Source: Tanypteryx hageni
Taxonomy: Eukaryota > Arthropoda > Insecta > Odonata > Petaluridae
DNA: 64,000 bases
Reading direction: 5' to 3'
Assembly (NCBI GenBank): GCA_028673005.1
Contig: CM054118.1
Location: 92,232,858-92,296,857 of the forward strand
In this document: positions 11,044-23,590 of the stretch, piece by piece
How the letters are laid out: the number at the start of each line of letters is the position of its first letter
How positions within the stretch are numbered: position 1 is the first letter of the stretch
The notes under the pieces: generated by a model
Database searches by the model: none
What the model saw: the letters and a program-made list of their open reading frames with translations, nothing else
Told to the model about the DNA's origin: nothing
Translations under genes and position numbers: made by a program

Positions 11044-14000
11044 GTAAGCCAAGCGATTTTTTTTTCTATTTTCTGCGTTTCTTTTTGTGTTGCGTGGAGG
11101 CTTAATTTCGCTCGGAAATTATTCCTCGTGCATTCGCCTCGCGTGGATACGTGTCGGAAGGAACCATACATGCAGACGGAAAGGTCAATAAATGTCAGCT
11201 CGACGAGATATAATGTTTCGGCTCATTTCTTTCTATTTCTCTCTCTCTGTATTTTGAGTTGTTATGAGTCACTTTTTCCTCGCGAGGAATATCTCGCAAA
11301 TGGTCTCGGCGCGCGAAACGATTGAGAACGTGTCTTGTTAATCGTTCGTTAATCGCGTCCGAATGAAAAAGCGTTTCTTTTCTTCCGTATGGCGATTCAT
11401 TTTTGGTGAGAGGGAGGGAAGTGGCGTAGAGATTATTCTCTCTCCCCTCTTCGCTCCCCCTCGCTCACCGTTTCTTCTTTGTTCACTAAGGTAGGAGAGT
11501 TCCCGTCCCTGACCTACCTTAACGCCGTCACGTGTTTCGCGTAAGATTCCGCTGTTTCCTTGAGGTGCCGATCTGATTTTTTTTTAAACCACCATTTCCC
11601 TCAGAAAATATAACGGTAATCAATTTTTAATCGAAAACTGATAATTCGCAACAAACTCCTAAACCGTACGAATCTCAAAAAAAATAATTCAGAGGTAAAC
11701 AATTAAAATATATCAAGTTTACGGAAAACATTTTTTTCATGCCAGAAACTTCATATCTCAAACACGTCTGATGATTTATGCGTCTCACGACAACGGCAGG
11801 GACCATACAAACTAAATTCAAAACACACACGCACTCATACTCAAAGGCAAAACACATATATCAAGTTTAAGAAAAAATTTTGTTCCGCGCCAGGGTCTTG
11901 ATATCTTGATACGGTTTAGGAGTTTGTTGTAAATTCTCAATTTTTCACAGTTGTCTCTTTTCTCTCATATACTAAAACCGATAGTTAAGGAAGAAGAATT
12001 GATCGTCGCGATATTTTTTTTTCGTTGCTTGCTACGGGGGATCGTTCAAAATTTCCCTTGATGCGGATGTCAATCGTAGTGCGCGTCGCTGTGTGATCTT
12101 TCCGCCGCTTCGGAAATTTCTTGCGATTAGAAACTTATCATCGCGACGGACGAGCGTAATTTTCGCATTTTTGTTTCTCGCGAAAACTGTATTTATCGTT
12201 TAGTTTTTTCCGATTTTGCATAGTTGCCGCGGTGGTGCGGGGAAATAATAACGGTCGATCGACATTCCCTCCCACTTTTCAGCTTTGAAATTACGCCCGC
12301 CGCATGAAAAGCGCAACGCGGCCGTTCACACCCCGAGGAGTAATTGCAGTGGCGTCATCGGCACTCCTACGCATTGGACGGGAGTTACCGTTTTAATGCG
12401 GCCCGCGTCATCCTTTGATTTAGTCCACTCGAGAGGACTAACGCCTCTCCTTTCTACTCCCGATTAGGTCGCTACACAGGGCGACGGACGTTGCGTCTCG
12501 TTTGTTTTTCTCGATGCAGAACGCTTCTCGAGGAGAACCGTTGTCGTATCCAGTTGATTAAACCCTTCAATGAGTTAGTTAAATGTTCTTCTCCGTTCTC
12601 CTCTGTCAACCCCGAGATTTGTTTTACTGGCGCAATTCTGACCTTTATTTTCAAAAGGAGGGATTCAAAATAACAGATGTCGAATGTTATGTCTTTTGTT
12701 TCGCTCGTCCTTGTTTTTTGTAAGAACGATTTCCGTTTCCAGGATTAATTCTCGCCTGGTCAGTAATAGGAAATAGCGAACGGGATGGAAATTTTGCACC
12801 AAATTAACAAATATTTGCAGATGGAAGCCATTTTGTTGATTCCTCGCTTTGCCAAATGTACGCCGTTAAGCATTCGCGCGCCGAGAACCAATTAAGCGGG
12901 AAGAATTAAAAAAGGGACTTTTTCCGACGCGTATCTTAAATTGCTTTCGTCCTCACTTTACATTTCCACTTCACCGCAATGATCGCCTATTTTACTCCCT
13001 AGGAGTCTATTGAGAATAAAATGTTGGCGTTGCATGCATTGTTACTTCGTCGAGATTTTGCCTGCGCAGCCAAAAGCCTTGGTTGTTTTCAAGGGCTTAG
13101 CAAAGTGTAAAAGTGGTTTCGTACTTATGTCAGAAGCATTGCATTCCTTTTATAGTAACAGTACCTTCTCTATTTTTCTTTAAGGGTAGTTATAGAAAAA
13201 ATATTCTCTAACATTATAACAAATTCTTATATGCATCAAATCAATGTTAATGACTACTTAAACCAAAAGTATGTTCTTGTTCTCGTTTTACCGATGGGTT
13301 TGACAAAAAATGACAATATGTTATAGATAAGCTTTGGTGGTGTCCGTGAATAGTTGATTTGCGCATGACTAATTTTAAACTATTCGTCAAAATTCCTTCG
13401 GGCAATCGCGGTGAAAGTTTCTCTTTTAAACAAACACTTTGTCATATGAACTAATTCGCGAAGAATGAGAGGCTGAATGATATATATTAGAATTGTTATA
13501 ACGAATATTTCTGAAAACTCATTTTGTTTCTGTTCATTTGCAATGAACCACTATAATTCATTTGTTAGCCGTAGCTAATTTTAAAATTCATACCTTGAAT
13601 ACCCGTTTTAAAAGAGTTGTATAGAATAGTATATATTTTTTAAACTTTTAAATATTTCTCTGTGAAATATCCTTTGTCATAATAATAGAAAGAGTTGAAT
13701 ACGCAATCAAAAATATTTGTGAAATTTTTTGTTAACGGCTTAATTTTAGGAAAATTTTCCCCTCTCTAAAATCCATGCCAACCCTTAGCTTTGGAAAAGT
13801 AATCTCTCTCTCTCTCTCGTTGCGGTTCGAATACCGTATGAGTCTCCATCGCGGACGCGTGCTTCGCCCAAGATGCCGAACGAAGGCCCGTACTCGAATT
13901 ATCCTTTGGGATCCCATCCAAAGCTTCCTTCCACCTTCGAATGAGATCGGCAGCGCGGGCAAAATCTCGAATAACGGTACATCACGTGTGTGTGTGTGTG

Positions 14001-14343
14001 TCAATGTTTGAGCCTGTGCGTGTGTGCGCGCTTTATGAGTCTCGCGGGGGCGGACATTTTTATTTGCGTGTGTGTGTGCGTGCGTCAAAAGTTTTAATGA
14101 TATTTCTCTTCCTTTCTTTTTATTCCATCTGCTTCGTTTTCCATTCCCACATCAATCCTTTCCAAAATGTTTTTCTTTCTCAGGCAACAGGTTGAGAGGA
14201 GAGAGAGAAGAGAGAGAGAGAGGGAGTGAGAGAAGAGAGAGAGAGAGTGAGAGAAGAAAGAGAGAGAAAGAGAGAGAGATGGAACATTTCCCTTTCGAAG
14301 GAGGAGCTCGTTATAACTCCACCGACGTCCGACTGTTTCGGAT
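11044..14343. other. Putative intron, unassigned
   Basis: No coding homology or recognised repeat. The first 1.5 kb stays CG-rich (11100-12700), as expected downstream of a promoter; later DNA is AT-rich. A short inverted pair links AACAAACTCCTAAACCGTA (about 11650) with TACGGTTTAGGAGTTTGTTG (about 11910). GT repeats occur at 13988-14000 and 14068-14082. Confidence 0.35.
14190..14280. repeat. GA-rich microsatellite
   Basis: A run of imperfect GAGAGA units, about 90 bp, interrupted by AAGA and GTGA. It explains the repetitive Arg/Glu and Ser/Leu reading frames on both strands here. Confidence 0.9.
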
Positions 14344-15180
14344 ACTAAAACTAGGGTTGCCAACTTTTAAACAGAGAAATACGGGACAGCCTATTTTCGG
14401 AGGGCATTTAAGATTTTTTTAATTATTTCAAATGTTTCATTTAAATAAACGTGGCCAAATATTAATATAATTTTTAAATAATAAAACTAAAAAGGCGTTT
14501 ACTTTTTTCACTTCTTTTACTTCTTTTCTGATTTTGCTGCAGTTGAAATTCTACGTCATTTTTAACAAACTGAAAGAAGAACAACATGACAAAATTAATA
14601 GACGAGGATATATATGATCGACGCTTACTTAGTAAAACTACACAATGTGGGCGCATCCAATGCCTCTTTAGATACGCTCTTGATTCAGTTAATATAAAGT
14701 AACATAAAACTATCACAATAATATCCTTATTTCATTAAATCACAGAATTCAATTCAATTAATCCATAAAATAATGTTTTTTTTAAATCTGATCTACACTC
14801 ATCCAATGGATGCAGATTCAGTATTGGCGGCGCTGTTTAAAGGCGCGTCAGCAGCTTATCTATCAGCGACCATAATCTGAAGTTTCAGTATTGATATGTT
14901 CGATTGCTAAATGTGAATGTTGCCTTTGTAGAAGCGTGTAACCTGTAAATAAACCAGGCAGGAAAGCATAACACGGAGTCTTATTGTTTCATTCATATTA
15001 ACCAGGATCAGCTATTAATAAATTCTTATGTAATGTCACGCGCTAGCTAAAAAAGAAAGTACAATTTAAAACACGGGAAAAACGGCGTCCCGTATAAGAG
15101 TTTGCACGGAGCGCGGGAAAGAAATTAAAAATACGGGAAATCCCGTATAATACGGGACGGTTGGCAACCCTAACCAAAAC
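14344..15180. mobile_element. Non-autonomous hAT-type element (TAGGGTTGCCAAC termini)
   Basis: Perfect 13-base inverted termini TAGGGTTGCCAAC (from 14352) and GTTGGCAACCCTA (to 15172) enclose 821 bp. ACTAAAAC (14344-14351) and ACCAAAAC (15173-15180) form a 7-of-8 duplication. Subterminal ATACGGGA words recur on both sides. The interior is AT-rich and lacks a transposase frame. Confidence 0.85.
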
Positions 15181-17090
15181 AAAAAGAAAGAAAGAAAGAA
15201 TGAAAGAGAGAAATGGCAGTATATATATCTTCATTCAATTTTTTTAGCGTGCGCGCGTCGTTTCTTGCCACCGCCGCCCACGCTTCCTTCCTCAAAAAAT
15301 AGGCCATTTTTTGCTCGGTTTTCTTGAAAATTTTATTTCGTCCGTCCACTCGGAGTGTTTTTGAGATTTTTTCTTCGCCGATGGCTCGGATAAATGAATT
15401 CCTGTTCCTGGAACTGCTCTCTCTCTCTCTGTCGATGTCCTTTCGCGCTTAATTTTTCATTTGCAGATGACCGGTGATCGAGAGGGAGGTGTGAATCACG
15501 TGACGTCAACATAACAATGTCTTTGATTTGTCTCTATCCTTTAGGTTGCATCTCGAGAGGGCGCGGGCATATTTTTGTCCAACAAAATTGTGTTGCGTTA
15601 GCGGAATATTTTCGTTGTAAATTACAGGTGCTGAGCCGGGATGAAAATTTGTCCGCTTACTGAATTTTTTTAACGGCTAGTCAGTGACCATTATTGCGGA
15701 TTATTTTTTATTGCGGATGTGGTTTATTTTGTTCTTAACAAGTGGATGGACTTTGACTTGTCGACGTTATTTTCAAAAGTTTTATTCGCCATGATTCAAA
15801 ACATTCCCAGGGGTTGCTCCACTTCAAATATTGTCTCCTGTCTTATCTCTTTTTATTTTGGTGAATTTTTCTCAATTACTACTAGTAGAAAGAAGATCAA
15901 GGCCCTCCACAATCAAATCCTGGATCATGCTATTAAAACGTACTTTTTGACAAAAACAATATTTATTTGTTTTAGGCATGGCTTGAAAGATTTTATGTTG
16001 CATGGGGGTTATCGTTTTTCAGTTTGTAGAAAAACTGATTTCATTTATTATATATCCTCTTTTTGGTTTAAGTCTTCTTTTTATATATAATTTATATTGC
16101 CCACATGCCGCCGCTTTACAAAACATTTTATGAATCGAATAATAGCGTAACATTCATTCGGATAAGATGATCGACGTCGACTCGCCTACTTTTTATTTTA
16201 TCAGAGGAAAGCTAAAGCTTACAAAGTGTCTCGTGCCTGTTATGCGTTACCTTCGAGCGATAACCTTGCCGCGCATTACGGGCCAATTTTTTCACGCCTT
16301 TTAAGAAACAGATGATGATAATAGGCCGTCCTTCTCGAACGGCCGCCATGAAATATCGATTATCGACAGACATGCGAGAGATAATCTGCTAAAAGGATTT
16401 GCTCGCTATGCATGCGAAGAATTTTTCGAAAGGAATAAACGCGCATCGAAGTTGGTTTTAGTTCCTTAGCGAAGTCTTCATTTTTTTAACTGGACCATGA
16501 TTGATGAATGCTGCCATCGTTTCCTTTCGGTCAGATATTTTTTAGGCGTTTAAAACGAACGCATGCGATGCTTCTGGAAGGCTTCAATCGTCGGATAGAA
16601 CCTCCCAAGGCCCCTGTCTTCTTTTCCCCTCCTCCCAACGACACTGGCGCCTAAAACAAAACAATGAACTCTCTTTTGTCCGAAGCGAAGACTCGCTTGT
16701 CACAACAGACGATAAATATGCTTTCCCAATACTCGCCGTCATCTATTTATATTTGTGACCAATTTGTTTTGAAATATTTCACCATTAAACTTTGGGAGTT
16801 GCCCGTGTCATATCCATATTTTCCGGGAAAGAATAAAGAGAATGTCCCTTTCTTAGTTTGCGAAAATCTGATAAAATTTAATTTTTAATGCGCAGGATTG
16901 TCTCATTTTTTATAATCTAACTTCAATATCTACCATCGTAAGTTGCAAGTCGTTAAAGAACGATTTGGGATTTCATTTAATTCTTTTTCTCTTAGAACGG
17001 AATATTTTAGGGCGTCGAATTCAATAAAACTATACAATCCTATGATTAATATCAACAGACGATATCTTTAAACTCAATTTAATTCATTTT
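15181..17090. other. Unassigned DNA
   Basis: No gene is recognised. The 123-residue plus-strand frame at 15719-16090 is the longest, but its composition is AT-driven (many Phe, Ile, Tyr) and it shows no known motif. Microsatellite pieces lie at about 15183-15202 (GAAA) and 15417-15430 (CT). Confidence 0.35.
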
Positions 17091-17200
17091 TAGGCGTTCT
17101 TAACCAGCGAAGCGGTAATAGCGGAACGCCTTATTGGCACGTCTGGTCCGTCCGTCCGTCATCTCATAAACCGCTGGACGGATTTGAATTAAATTAAGTA
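17091..17200 (+). repeat. Hairpin repeat, copy 1 (TAGGCG...CGCCTTA, then TCCGTCC run)
   Basis: TAGGCGTTC (17091-17099) can pair with GAACGCCTTA (about 17124-17133) to form a hairpin. It is followed by TATTGGC, then GGTCCGTCCGTCCGTC and GGACGGATTT. The same order occurs at 33222-33310 with different stem bases that still pair. It abuts the 220-bp tandem array. Possibly the end of a mobile element. Confidence 0.5.
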
Positions 17201-17329
17201 TGAGTGATCCTTATTAAAATTTATCGCCCAATTGTGATTTTTAACTGAATCCGTCAATTAGAACTTCCACTTTACATAATTACTTTAATAAATTTATACT
17301 CGTATCTCGTTAAATGGCATCCGTCCAGC

Positions 17330-18150
17330 AAAAACGAAATATCAAACTTTTATCTCCGTAGCTCTTATATGATCTTTGAGGTATAGGTTTAAAAAAGTAA
17401 TCGGATAGAGAACAACATTCACTACAAGATGGTCCAGAGACCACATAATTACAAGTTATGGCTTCGGAGATAAAAATTCGAGAAAATCTCGAGCAAAACA
17501 TCGCATATTTTGTTTACATCGATCACGAAGACGGTTCTCTCGGCAATCAACAATTAAAATCCATATATTTCTCTCCCTTTCTCTTATATGATCTGTGAGG
17601 CATAGATAAGAACATTTATTCGGATAGAGAACAACATTTACTACAAGATGGTCCCAGCGACCACAAAATTAAGACTTATAGTTTTGTAGATAAAAATTCA
17701 AGAAAATCCCGAGCAAAACATCGCATATGTTGTTTACATCGATCGCGAAGACGGTTCTCTCGGCAAACAACAATTAAAAATCCATATATTTCTCTCCCGT
17801 GCTCTTATATGATCTGTGAGGCATAGATTAAAAATTTATTCGGATGGAGAACCACATTTACTACAAGATGGTCCAGAGACCACATAATTACGACTTATAG
17901 TTTTGGTGATAAAAATTAAAGAAAATCCCGAGCAAAACATCGCATATTTTGTTTACATCGATCGCGAAGACGGTTTTTCTCAGCAAACAGCAATTAAAAA
18001 TCCCTACATTTTTCTCCCATGCTCTTATAAGATCTGCGAGGTAAAGATTTTAAAAATTATTCGGATAGAGAACAACATTTACTACAAACTGGTCCAGAGA
18101 CCATATAATTAAAACTTGTAGTTTCGGAGATAAAAATTGAAGAACCACCG
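17330..18150. repeat. Tandem satellite, about 220-bp period, 3.7 copies
   Basis: Successive units are marked by CTCTTATATGATCTGTGAGG, ACTACAAGATGGTCC, GAGCAAAACATCGCATAT and TTTACATCGATCGCGAAGAC. The ACAACATTTACTACAAGATG landmark recurs at about 17411, 17630, 17850 and 18071, giving periods of 219-221. Units differ by several percent. Frames crossing the array are not maintained between units, so it is non-coding. Confidence 0.9.
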
Positions 18151-19100
18151 AATCTTTTGATACCGTTTCATACGTATTTCCCATTAAAAACGCCTTTTAA
18201 ATCTCTGTGTATCCCATTTGTGGAGTATAAGTACTTTTCCATCTTGTTATATTCGTTATAATGATTTTCAGGTTCATCTTTTACAGTTTTTTTTTTCGTA
18301 TTTTACGATTCTTTAACATTCATTTTGCCATTCATTAAACATGTTATCATTTAATCCTCAATAGCATTATTGAATCCTCTGATTTTTCCTTATTTTAATC
18401 ATTGACTGTGAACATATATTCTATAATGAGAGCTATATATCAAGTTTTAATGGTGATATCAACCATCTGAAGCGAAATACTTTTATCTTATTAAACACTT
18501 CACAAGAATCGGAGAAAGTAATAGTACCTACATGCTTTTAAGCTAATATTTAACTGCCGATTTTAAGAACCACAAAAATATCACAATTTTTTCTCGTGTT
18601 AAGTTATAAATTTATTTTTGCTTCATATGTTGAAGGTTGTCCATCAATGCAGTGTTATTTTCTCAAGGACAAACAATCCATCGAGGGAACGTATATCCCA
18701 TTTATTGCTTTTATTAAAGATGTTTTGCTTTTACTTTCATGGACGTCACTTTATTGTATTTTTTACGCCTGAAACATTTATCAGGCATAAGCGGTGCTAT
18801 GAAATCGTTTCTTCCTGTCTCAATTTCGCCCTAATAAAGTCGTTTGTATGTCTGTCTTTTTTAATCCAAGGGTTTAGATTGAAGTTTTGCAGTCTCTATC
18901 TTTCCTCTTTCAGTATTAATTTTTCTTCTTTTCTCTTTCATTATCTTTCCTTGTTACATATAATACAACGGCAGCCCGCAATGAATATTCCATCAACGAA
19001 ATGTCTTACAACCAAATGATTCAAAACTCAGGAATTCCCCAACTGGAACTAACATGTTTCGTTTCGCAGACTTTTGTGGTGTCGCGAAAACTAGGAAACA
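18151..19100. other. Unassigned AT-rich DNA
   Basis: No recognised gene or repeat. The plus-strand frame at 18618-19019 encodes a Phe/Leu/Ser-rich peptide without known motif and is probably fortuitous. Confidence 0.35.
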
Positions 19101-19737
19101 CAGTATAACTCGGTTATAACGACACTCTAGGGACTGGCAAAATACTATTATCGTTATAACCGATTGTCGTAATATCCGAAGATAAGAATAGAACATAAAA
19201 AACTTAGTACTGTTTCCAAATTCTACAATTTATTATAAGTTCTTAATAATCCACATTTAATACAATAGGTACATAATATGTAAACATTATATTTTAAAAA
19301 GAAAATACGATATTTTTAATCCTTAGTAAAATAATCTGATATATTTTCTGTATCGAATGTGCAAACTTGTAGCGATTTTCAATGCCATCCTCAATGTAGT
19401 GAATACAATTAACTGTCTTTTCGTTAGTCTCTTTCGATTCATAAATTCATAATCACTTTGATTGCTTGCATAGCTGCATTAACAGTTGGAGCGGGTTCAT
19501 CTGGATTTTCTTCCATTTCTTCTTCTTCTTCATCCTCGCTACACTTTCCCTGCTGCCCTACAATTACCTCCGTCACAATATCTGTTTGGGCTTCCGTTGT
19601 TATCACATCCTGGTCGATTACTGTATATAAATTGACAACTTCACAATTTATTTAATTTTCTACGTTCCTCTCCTCTAACCAAATTTTATTATCGTTATGA
19701 CAGAGTTGGCTATTGCTTTATAACCGAGGTTAATGTA
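19101..19737 (-). mobile_element. Pogo/Tigger-type DNA transposon relic
   Basis: The left end CAGTATAACTCGGTTATAAC (19101) and the degenerate right end, whose reverse complement reads CATTAACCTCGGTTATAA, are of the GGTTATAACGACA type used by pogo/Tigger elements. The right end is followed by TA. The interior keeps only the C-terminus of a transposase on the minus strand. A further piece, CGTTATAACCGAG at about 20583, lies beyond Helitron-like copy C and suggests a nested insertion. Confidence 0.6.
19439..19651 (-). pseudogene. Pogo/Tigger transposase C-terminal fragment
   Basis: The minus-strand frame reads TVIDQDVITTEAQTDIV, then CSEDEEEEEMEENPDEP and APTVNAAMQAIKVIMNL, then stops at 19439. 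A run of acidic residues followed by a short helix is typical of the C-terminal tail of Tigger/jerky-type transposases. The DDE core and DNA-binding domains are missing, and the frame is closed upstream at 19652. The call is by tail style only, so it is moderate. Confidence 0.5.
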
Positions 19738-19783
19738 ACGCATTATTATGGAAACAGGATTGGACTTGAAAAATATGTCGTTA

Positions 19784-20555
19784 CTAGGGAGATGCCCTTT
19801 GAAATTCAACGGGAAATTTTTTATGAAATAAAAAATGAACAAAAACATAACTTGACTTTCTTTGGATGAGAGGAAAACAATCTTTCGTTCTTCTAGGCAT
19901 TCGTTGTTTCAAGTCTCGAACTCCTACAATGATTCAAAGTAATTATAATGCGGGAATGATTAATGTTCTACATTCAAATGTATTCCTTCTCGTAAATAAC
20001 GCAATGAAAGTTTACTTTGGTTGCTATGAAAATCATTTCCCTCTCTTTCCTTCTCTCTCTCGTATTAAAAGCGTTCAAAGCAAGCTTTTGCCCACTACGA
20101 TTGAAATAACAATAGGATTTCGAGGTTAACAATGTAATTGGTCGGAAATGAAAAATCCCGTTAGAAGGCTAAGATTTCCCCAAAATATGGGAATTAAATG
20201 TTTAACATGAGGGATTTCGAACCGTAGGCGACAAACAATGAGTACAATCTTTATAATTTTTTCTTTAAAATGGTTTAGATTCAAAGATCGTAGGTTAATT
20301 CTTTCTAATTTAGATCTCAAAAAGAAAAGCCTGCACGTCGAAAAGTCGATTTTTACGCGTTATTTTATGGAGTTCTTGGAGTCGAACCCAAGGATTTTTT
20401 CAAGATTTCTTTCCGTCATCACTTTAAAATATGTGAATCGAGCATTCCTGCCGAATTTTAAAAATAGATCTTGATTTTTTGTCGAGTTATTTGCATTTTT
20501 ATAGCGTGTCAGAGGGAGCGACAAAGGGGCAGAAGTAGGCTTTTATAGATTTTGG
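19784..20555 (-). mobile_element. Helitron-like element, copy C (inverted)
   Basis: This is the reverse-complement copy of 2218-3014. Its 3' end, read on the minus strand, is CCCGTTGAATTTCAAA, GGGCATCTCC, CTAG (19784-19787) and then T, repeating the hairpin-plus-CTAG terminus of copy B. Homology runs through CCTCGAAATCCTATTGTTAT, CACGT/CGACTTTT and GCCTACTTCTG. It lies beside, or inside, the pogo-like relic. There is no coding capacity. Confidence 0.65.
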
Positions 20556-20614
20556 ATATCAGAGTCGTCGCGCAAACCGAGGTCGTTATAACCGAGTTCC
20601 GTTGTAATTGAGAA

Positions 20615-20740
20615 ATCCTAGTCTCTCTCTCTCTCTCTCTCGAACTCATTCTCTCACTAACTCACCCTCACCACCCACGCACCCTATCGCTAACTCACCT
20701 TCACCACCCACGCACCCTCTCTCTCTCTCACACACGGGAT
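20615..20740. repeat. CT microsatellite with a 32-bp tandem duplication
   Basis: (CT)n is followed by two near-identical units of CTAACTCACC[C/T]TCACCACCCACGCACCCT and another (CT)n. It is simple sequence without other function visible. Confidence 0.85.
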
Positions 20741-21284
20741 GACTCTTCCATAGGATGTCGTCATGGACTCGCCATACACGACCGCCCTCTGCGCTCCGCC
20801 TCATCTCTCCTATTCAATCGCCCTTGGCGGCTGCCTCCAGAACGTACAGCCGTTATAAGATGGAGGAGAAGAGAACGAGGGAGAAAGAGGGTGGGGAGTG
20901 AACTCAGTGGACAGGGATGACTGTTGATGGGACGTCTCTTAATCTCCTCCGCCCACGCCTTGGAAGGCTTAAGGCCGGAAGTCGCTGATTTTGTTTACTT
21001 ATCCTGAGAAAAAAGAAAAGTGAAGAATGCTTGTTGCGTTTCTTTCGCCCTGCATTGCCTTGCCGTGGCAGGTCGAAGGGCTACGCTTTCCTGTCGGATT
21101 TCATTGGCTATGAGTGCTCGTGAGGAAGCTATTTAGGATTTCGAAAGTTTCTATTCGGAAATGTTTACTAAGGATGAGTTAAGACAAAGGATGTATAATA
21201 TCATTGTTCATAAAACCATATTCGTTAAAATTGATGGAATCAAATGATCATAAAATCCTAATCAGACAGGCATTAGCTGTTAAG
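20741..21284. other. Unassigned DNA
   Basis: No gene is recognised. 20741-21000 is CG-richer with GA runs; the rest is AT-rich. Confidence 0.3.
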
Positions 21285-21350
21285 ATGGGAATAATTTTGA
21301 AACGAGAAAAAATTCTGCTATGACCAGGAATCGAACCCGGACGCATCTAA
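21285..21350 (-). repeat. Truncated tRNA-like/inverted-arm module (copy 1')
   Basis: GGAATAATTTTGAAACGAG, then CTGCTATGACC and AGGAATCGAACCC, is the 3' arm plus T-arm (B box GGTTCGATTCC on the minus strand) of the tRNA-like family. It is cut off inside the tRNA-like part and stands head to head with copy 1 just downstream. Confidence 0.6.
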
Positions 21351-21357
21351 GAAAAAC

Positions 21358-21486
21358 ACCCGCATTCAGTACCGAGAGAGAATTTGCTAAGATAGTTCAG
21401 TGGAAGAATATCCGCCCGGCAAGTGAAAGACCCGCGTTCGATTCCCGGTGATTGCAGAATTTTTTCTCCTTTCAGAATTATTTCCA
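21358..21486 (+). repeat. tRNA-Gly-like module with inverted flanking arms, copy 1
   Basis: A 73-nt tRNA-like core (about 21384-21456) has an A box-like TAGTTCAGTGG and a B box GCGTTCGATTCCC. It is flanked by arms CATTCAGTACCGAGAGAG and TTTTTCTCCTTTCAGAAT that are imperfect inverted repeats of each other. Acceptor-stem pairing has decayed and the anticodon loop lacks U33, so it is not a functional tRNA gene. Confidence 0.6.
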
Positions 21487-23590
21487 TATTCGTTAAGTAA
21501 TACATTATAAATCTGTAGGCAATTAAAAAGCTTTTTTCGTACAATTTTGAATTATATGTTATTTTAATGTTTTTGCTATCGTATTTCTTTTAGATAGCAG
21601 AGTAAGTTTCTCTCGTGTTATCTAGACGTTCCTTAAAACAACGTTTGCCTTAAAATTTGAAGGCCTTTATGATGGCGGTTAATATGGGTGTGATGTTAGC
21701 TGTAAATGGAAAACTCAAAATTTCCTCCTCCGACCATTTTTTCATTTTCCCGGACGCAGTGAACTCAAAAATAGGATAAGACCGGAGTTCCGGAGTCGAT
21801 AAAATTTACCGTTTCAGGGTTAGGATGGACCGCAAAAATTTCAACCGTACAAGAAATCTTAAAAATGTAAAATAAAATGTATTCGAATAATATAAGGGAT
21901 ACAATAGCATGCGAGTAAGTAATATTTAATCATTTTGGATTATTATCAACTTTTTTAATTCATTTATCAAATTTGTTGTGCAAAGATACATTTAGTTTTC
22001 TTCAGTCGATTAAATTTGTGCGAAAATGAATGGTAAAATGGCACGGCCTCGTTATGGTTACTTCAATCTTCTACATAACGAACCCAAAGACCTAAGTTGC
22101 CTTTACGAGCATTTTCTGAGATTAACCTTTTAAAATATCAACCGGTAGTCCCCAGGATTATTTCACTTTACCTAATATTCCTATTACGCCCTCTTTGAAG
22201 CTTAAGGTTTTCATTTTATTTTAGAGCTCCCAGAAAAACTTTTTATAGTTACTTCGTATATATACGTATATATAAAGGTATTAATATTTGTTAACACTGA
22301 AATATGTATTCTCATTTACTGCGCGATTTTTATTTTCCGATAAATGAATTGGATTTTTTCATTTTAAAATAATTTTAGTAGTTTATTTTAACGCGATTGC
22401 CATTATTGTTCTTTGATAAATATGTAAAAGTTGTTCTGAAATTCAAATATATTATTTTAGTTTTTTAGATAAAAGAAGCGAAAATATGCAATTTAAACGT
22501 ATAGATTCTAATAGTTGGATTTATTACGCGTCGCTGATCAAATCTAAACGGTCTAGTTTAGCACATGGATGTCAGAGCAGAAACGGCGAACATGTAACTC
22601 AAGAACTTCTGCAAAGATGACATGAATTGCAAGATTTGAGAAAATGATAGTCTTCATAAAATAGCGCAGTGAAAATTTGAAAAAATCATACATACGTACG
22701 AACATAGGGACACACTCCATTCGTGTCCTTCGCATAACTTTTAAAAATTCTCCATTACGTGAGTGAGTGAACCATCTCCGGTTTTGTGGAGAGAGAATTA
22801 AACTAACTGTAAACTCTTAACAGCTCGCTTTCGGTTTTCAGAGCGGTTAGAAATAAGAATTCGGAGGGGTTTTTCTTAGAGGTGAAACCTCTCAAGCTAG
22901 TCTGACAAAAGCAAGCCTGCCCGTTGGCCTCGTTCCAGTCATCAGTCTGTCTAAAGTCGTATAGAAGCTATCATGATGAAGAATTTAAGCCCAACATTTA
23001 ATGGCTAAATTAGATGATTCGCTAAATCAGTTATGAGAGGTTAAAAGCTAACCAGTAAATAGCTTTAGCATGGATTGCGGAATATCTCATCAGGATCGTT
23101 AATCGCTTACTTTAAACAAATGTTCCGAAAATATATTTCCTATTTATTTGCGTACGTGACTATTTTTTATTTGAGAGATAAATATAAGTGTTAAGCGTTT
23201 TAAGGTTTTTTCTCATCGGATGAAAATATTTTCCAGGCACGGAGCGACATTCCACTCGTGACATTTTCCGCTGTTGTATTTCTCGTGGCAAGTGTTGGAT
23301 ATTCTTCAGTCTTGCAGAAAGGTTTTTGTCATATCTCCAGCCATTTAAATTAATTCAGTATGAGTAGTTTTCAGTTTATGCAACACACTGCACGTGCGAT
23401 GTAGCATATTTTCTTAATTGAATATCCCTTCCACATAGTCCACAGCACCAATTTTCTCTGAAGATTTGAAGAGAATTTTTGAAAGAGGATGGGTGTTGTA
23501 GGATGAAATAGAAGATGGAATCGAATGAGAGATAGAGGATAGAAAGAGGAGGATAGCGAAGAGGACAAAGATTGACGTGGATTGGGGGAA
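21487..23590. other. Unassigned AT-rich DNA
   Basis: No gene or element is recognised over about 2.1 kb. A short TATATACGTATATATA palindrome lies at about 22257-22273. Confidence 0.35.

Noticed and set aside
15719..16090. 123-residue plus-strand frame as a gene
   Set aside because: AT-driven composition, no motif, no promoter or splice context, and no sign of conservation visible.
17330..18150. CRISPR-like array
   Set aside because: Units are about 220 bp, contiguous and similar along their whole length with no unique spacers; the context is eukaryotic.
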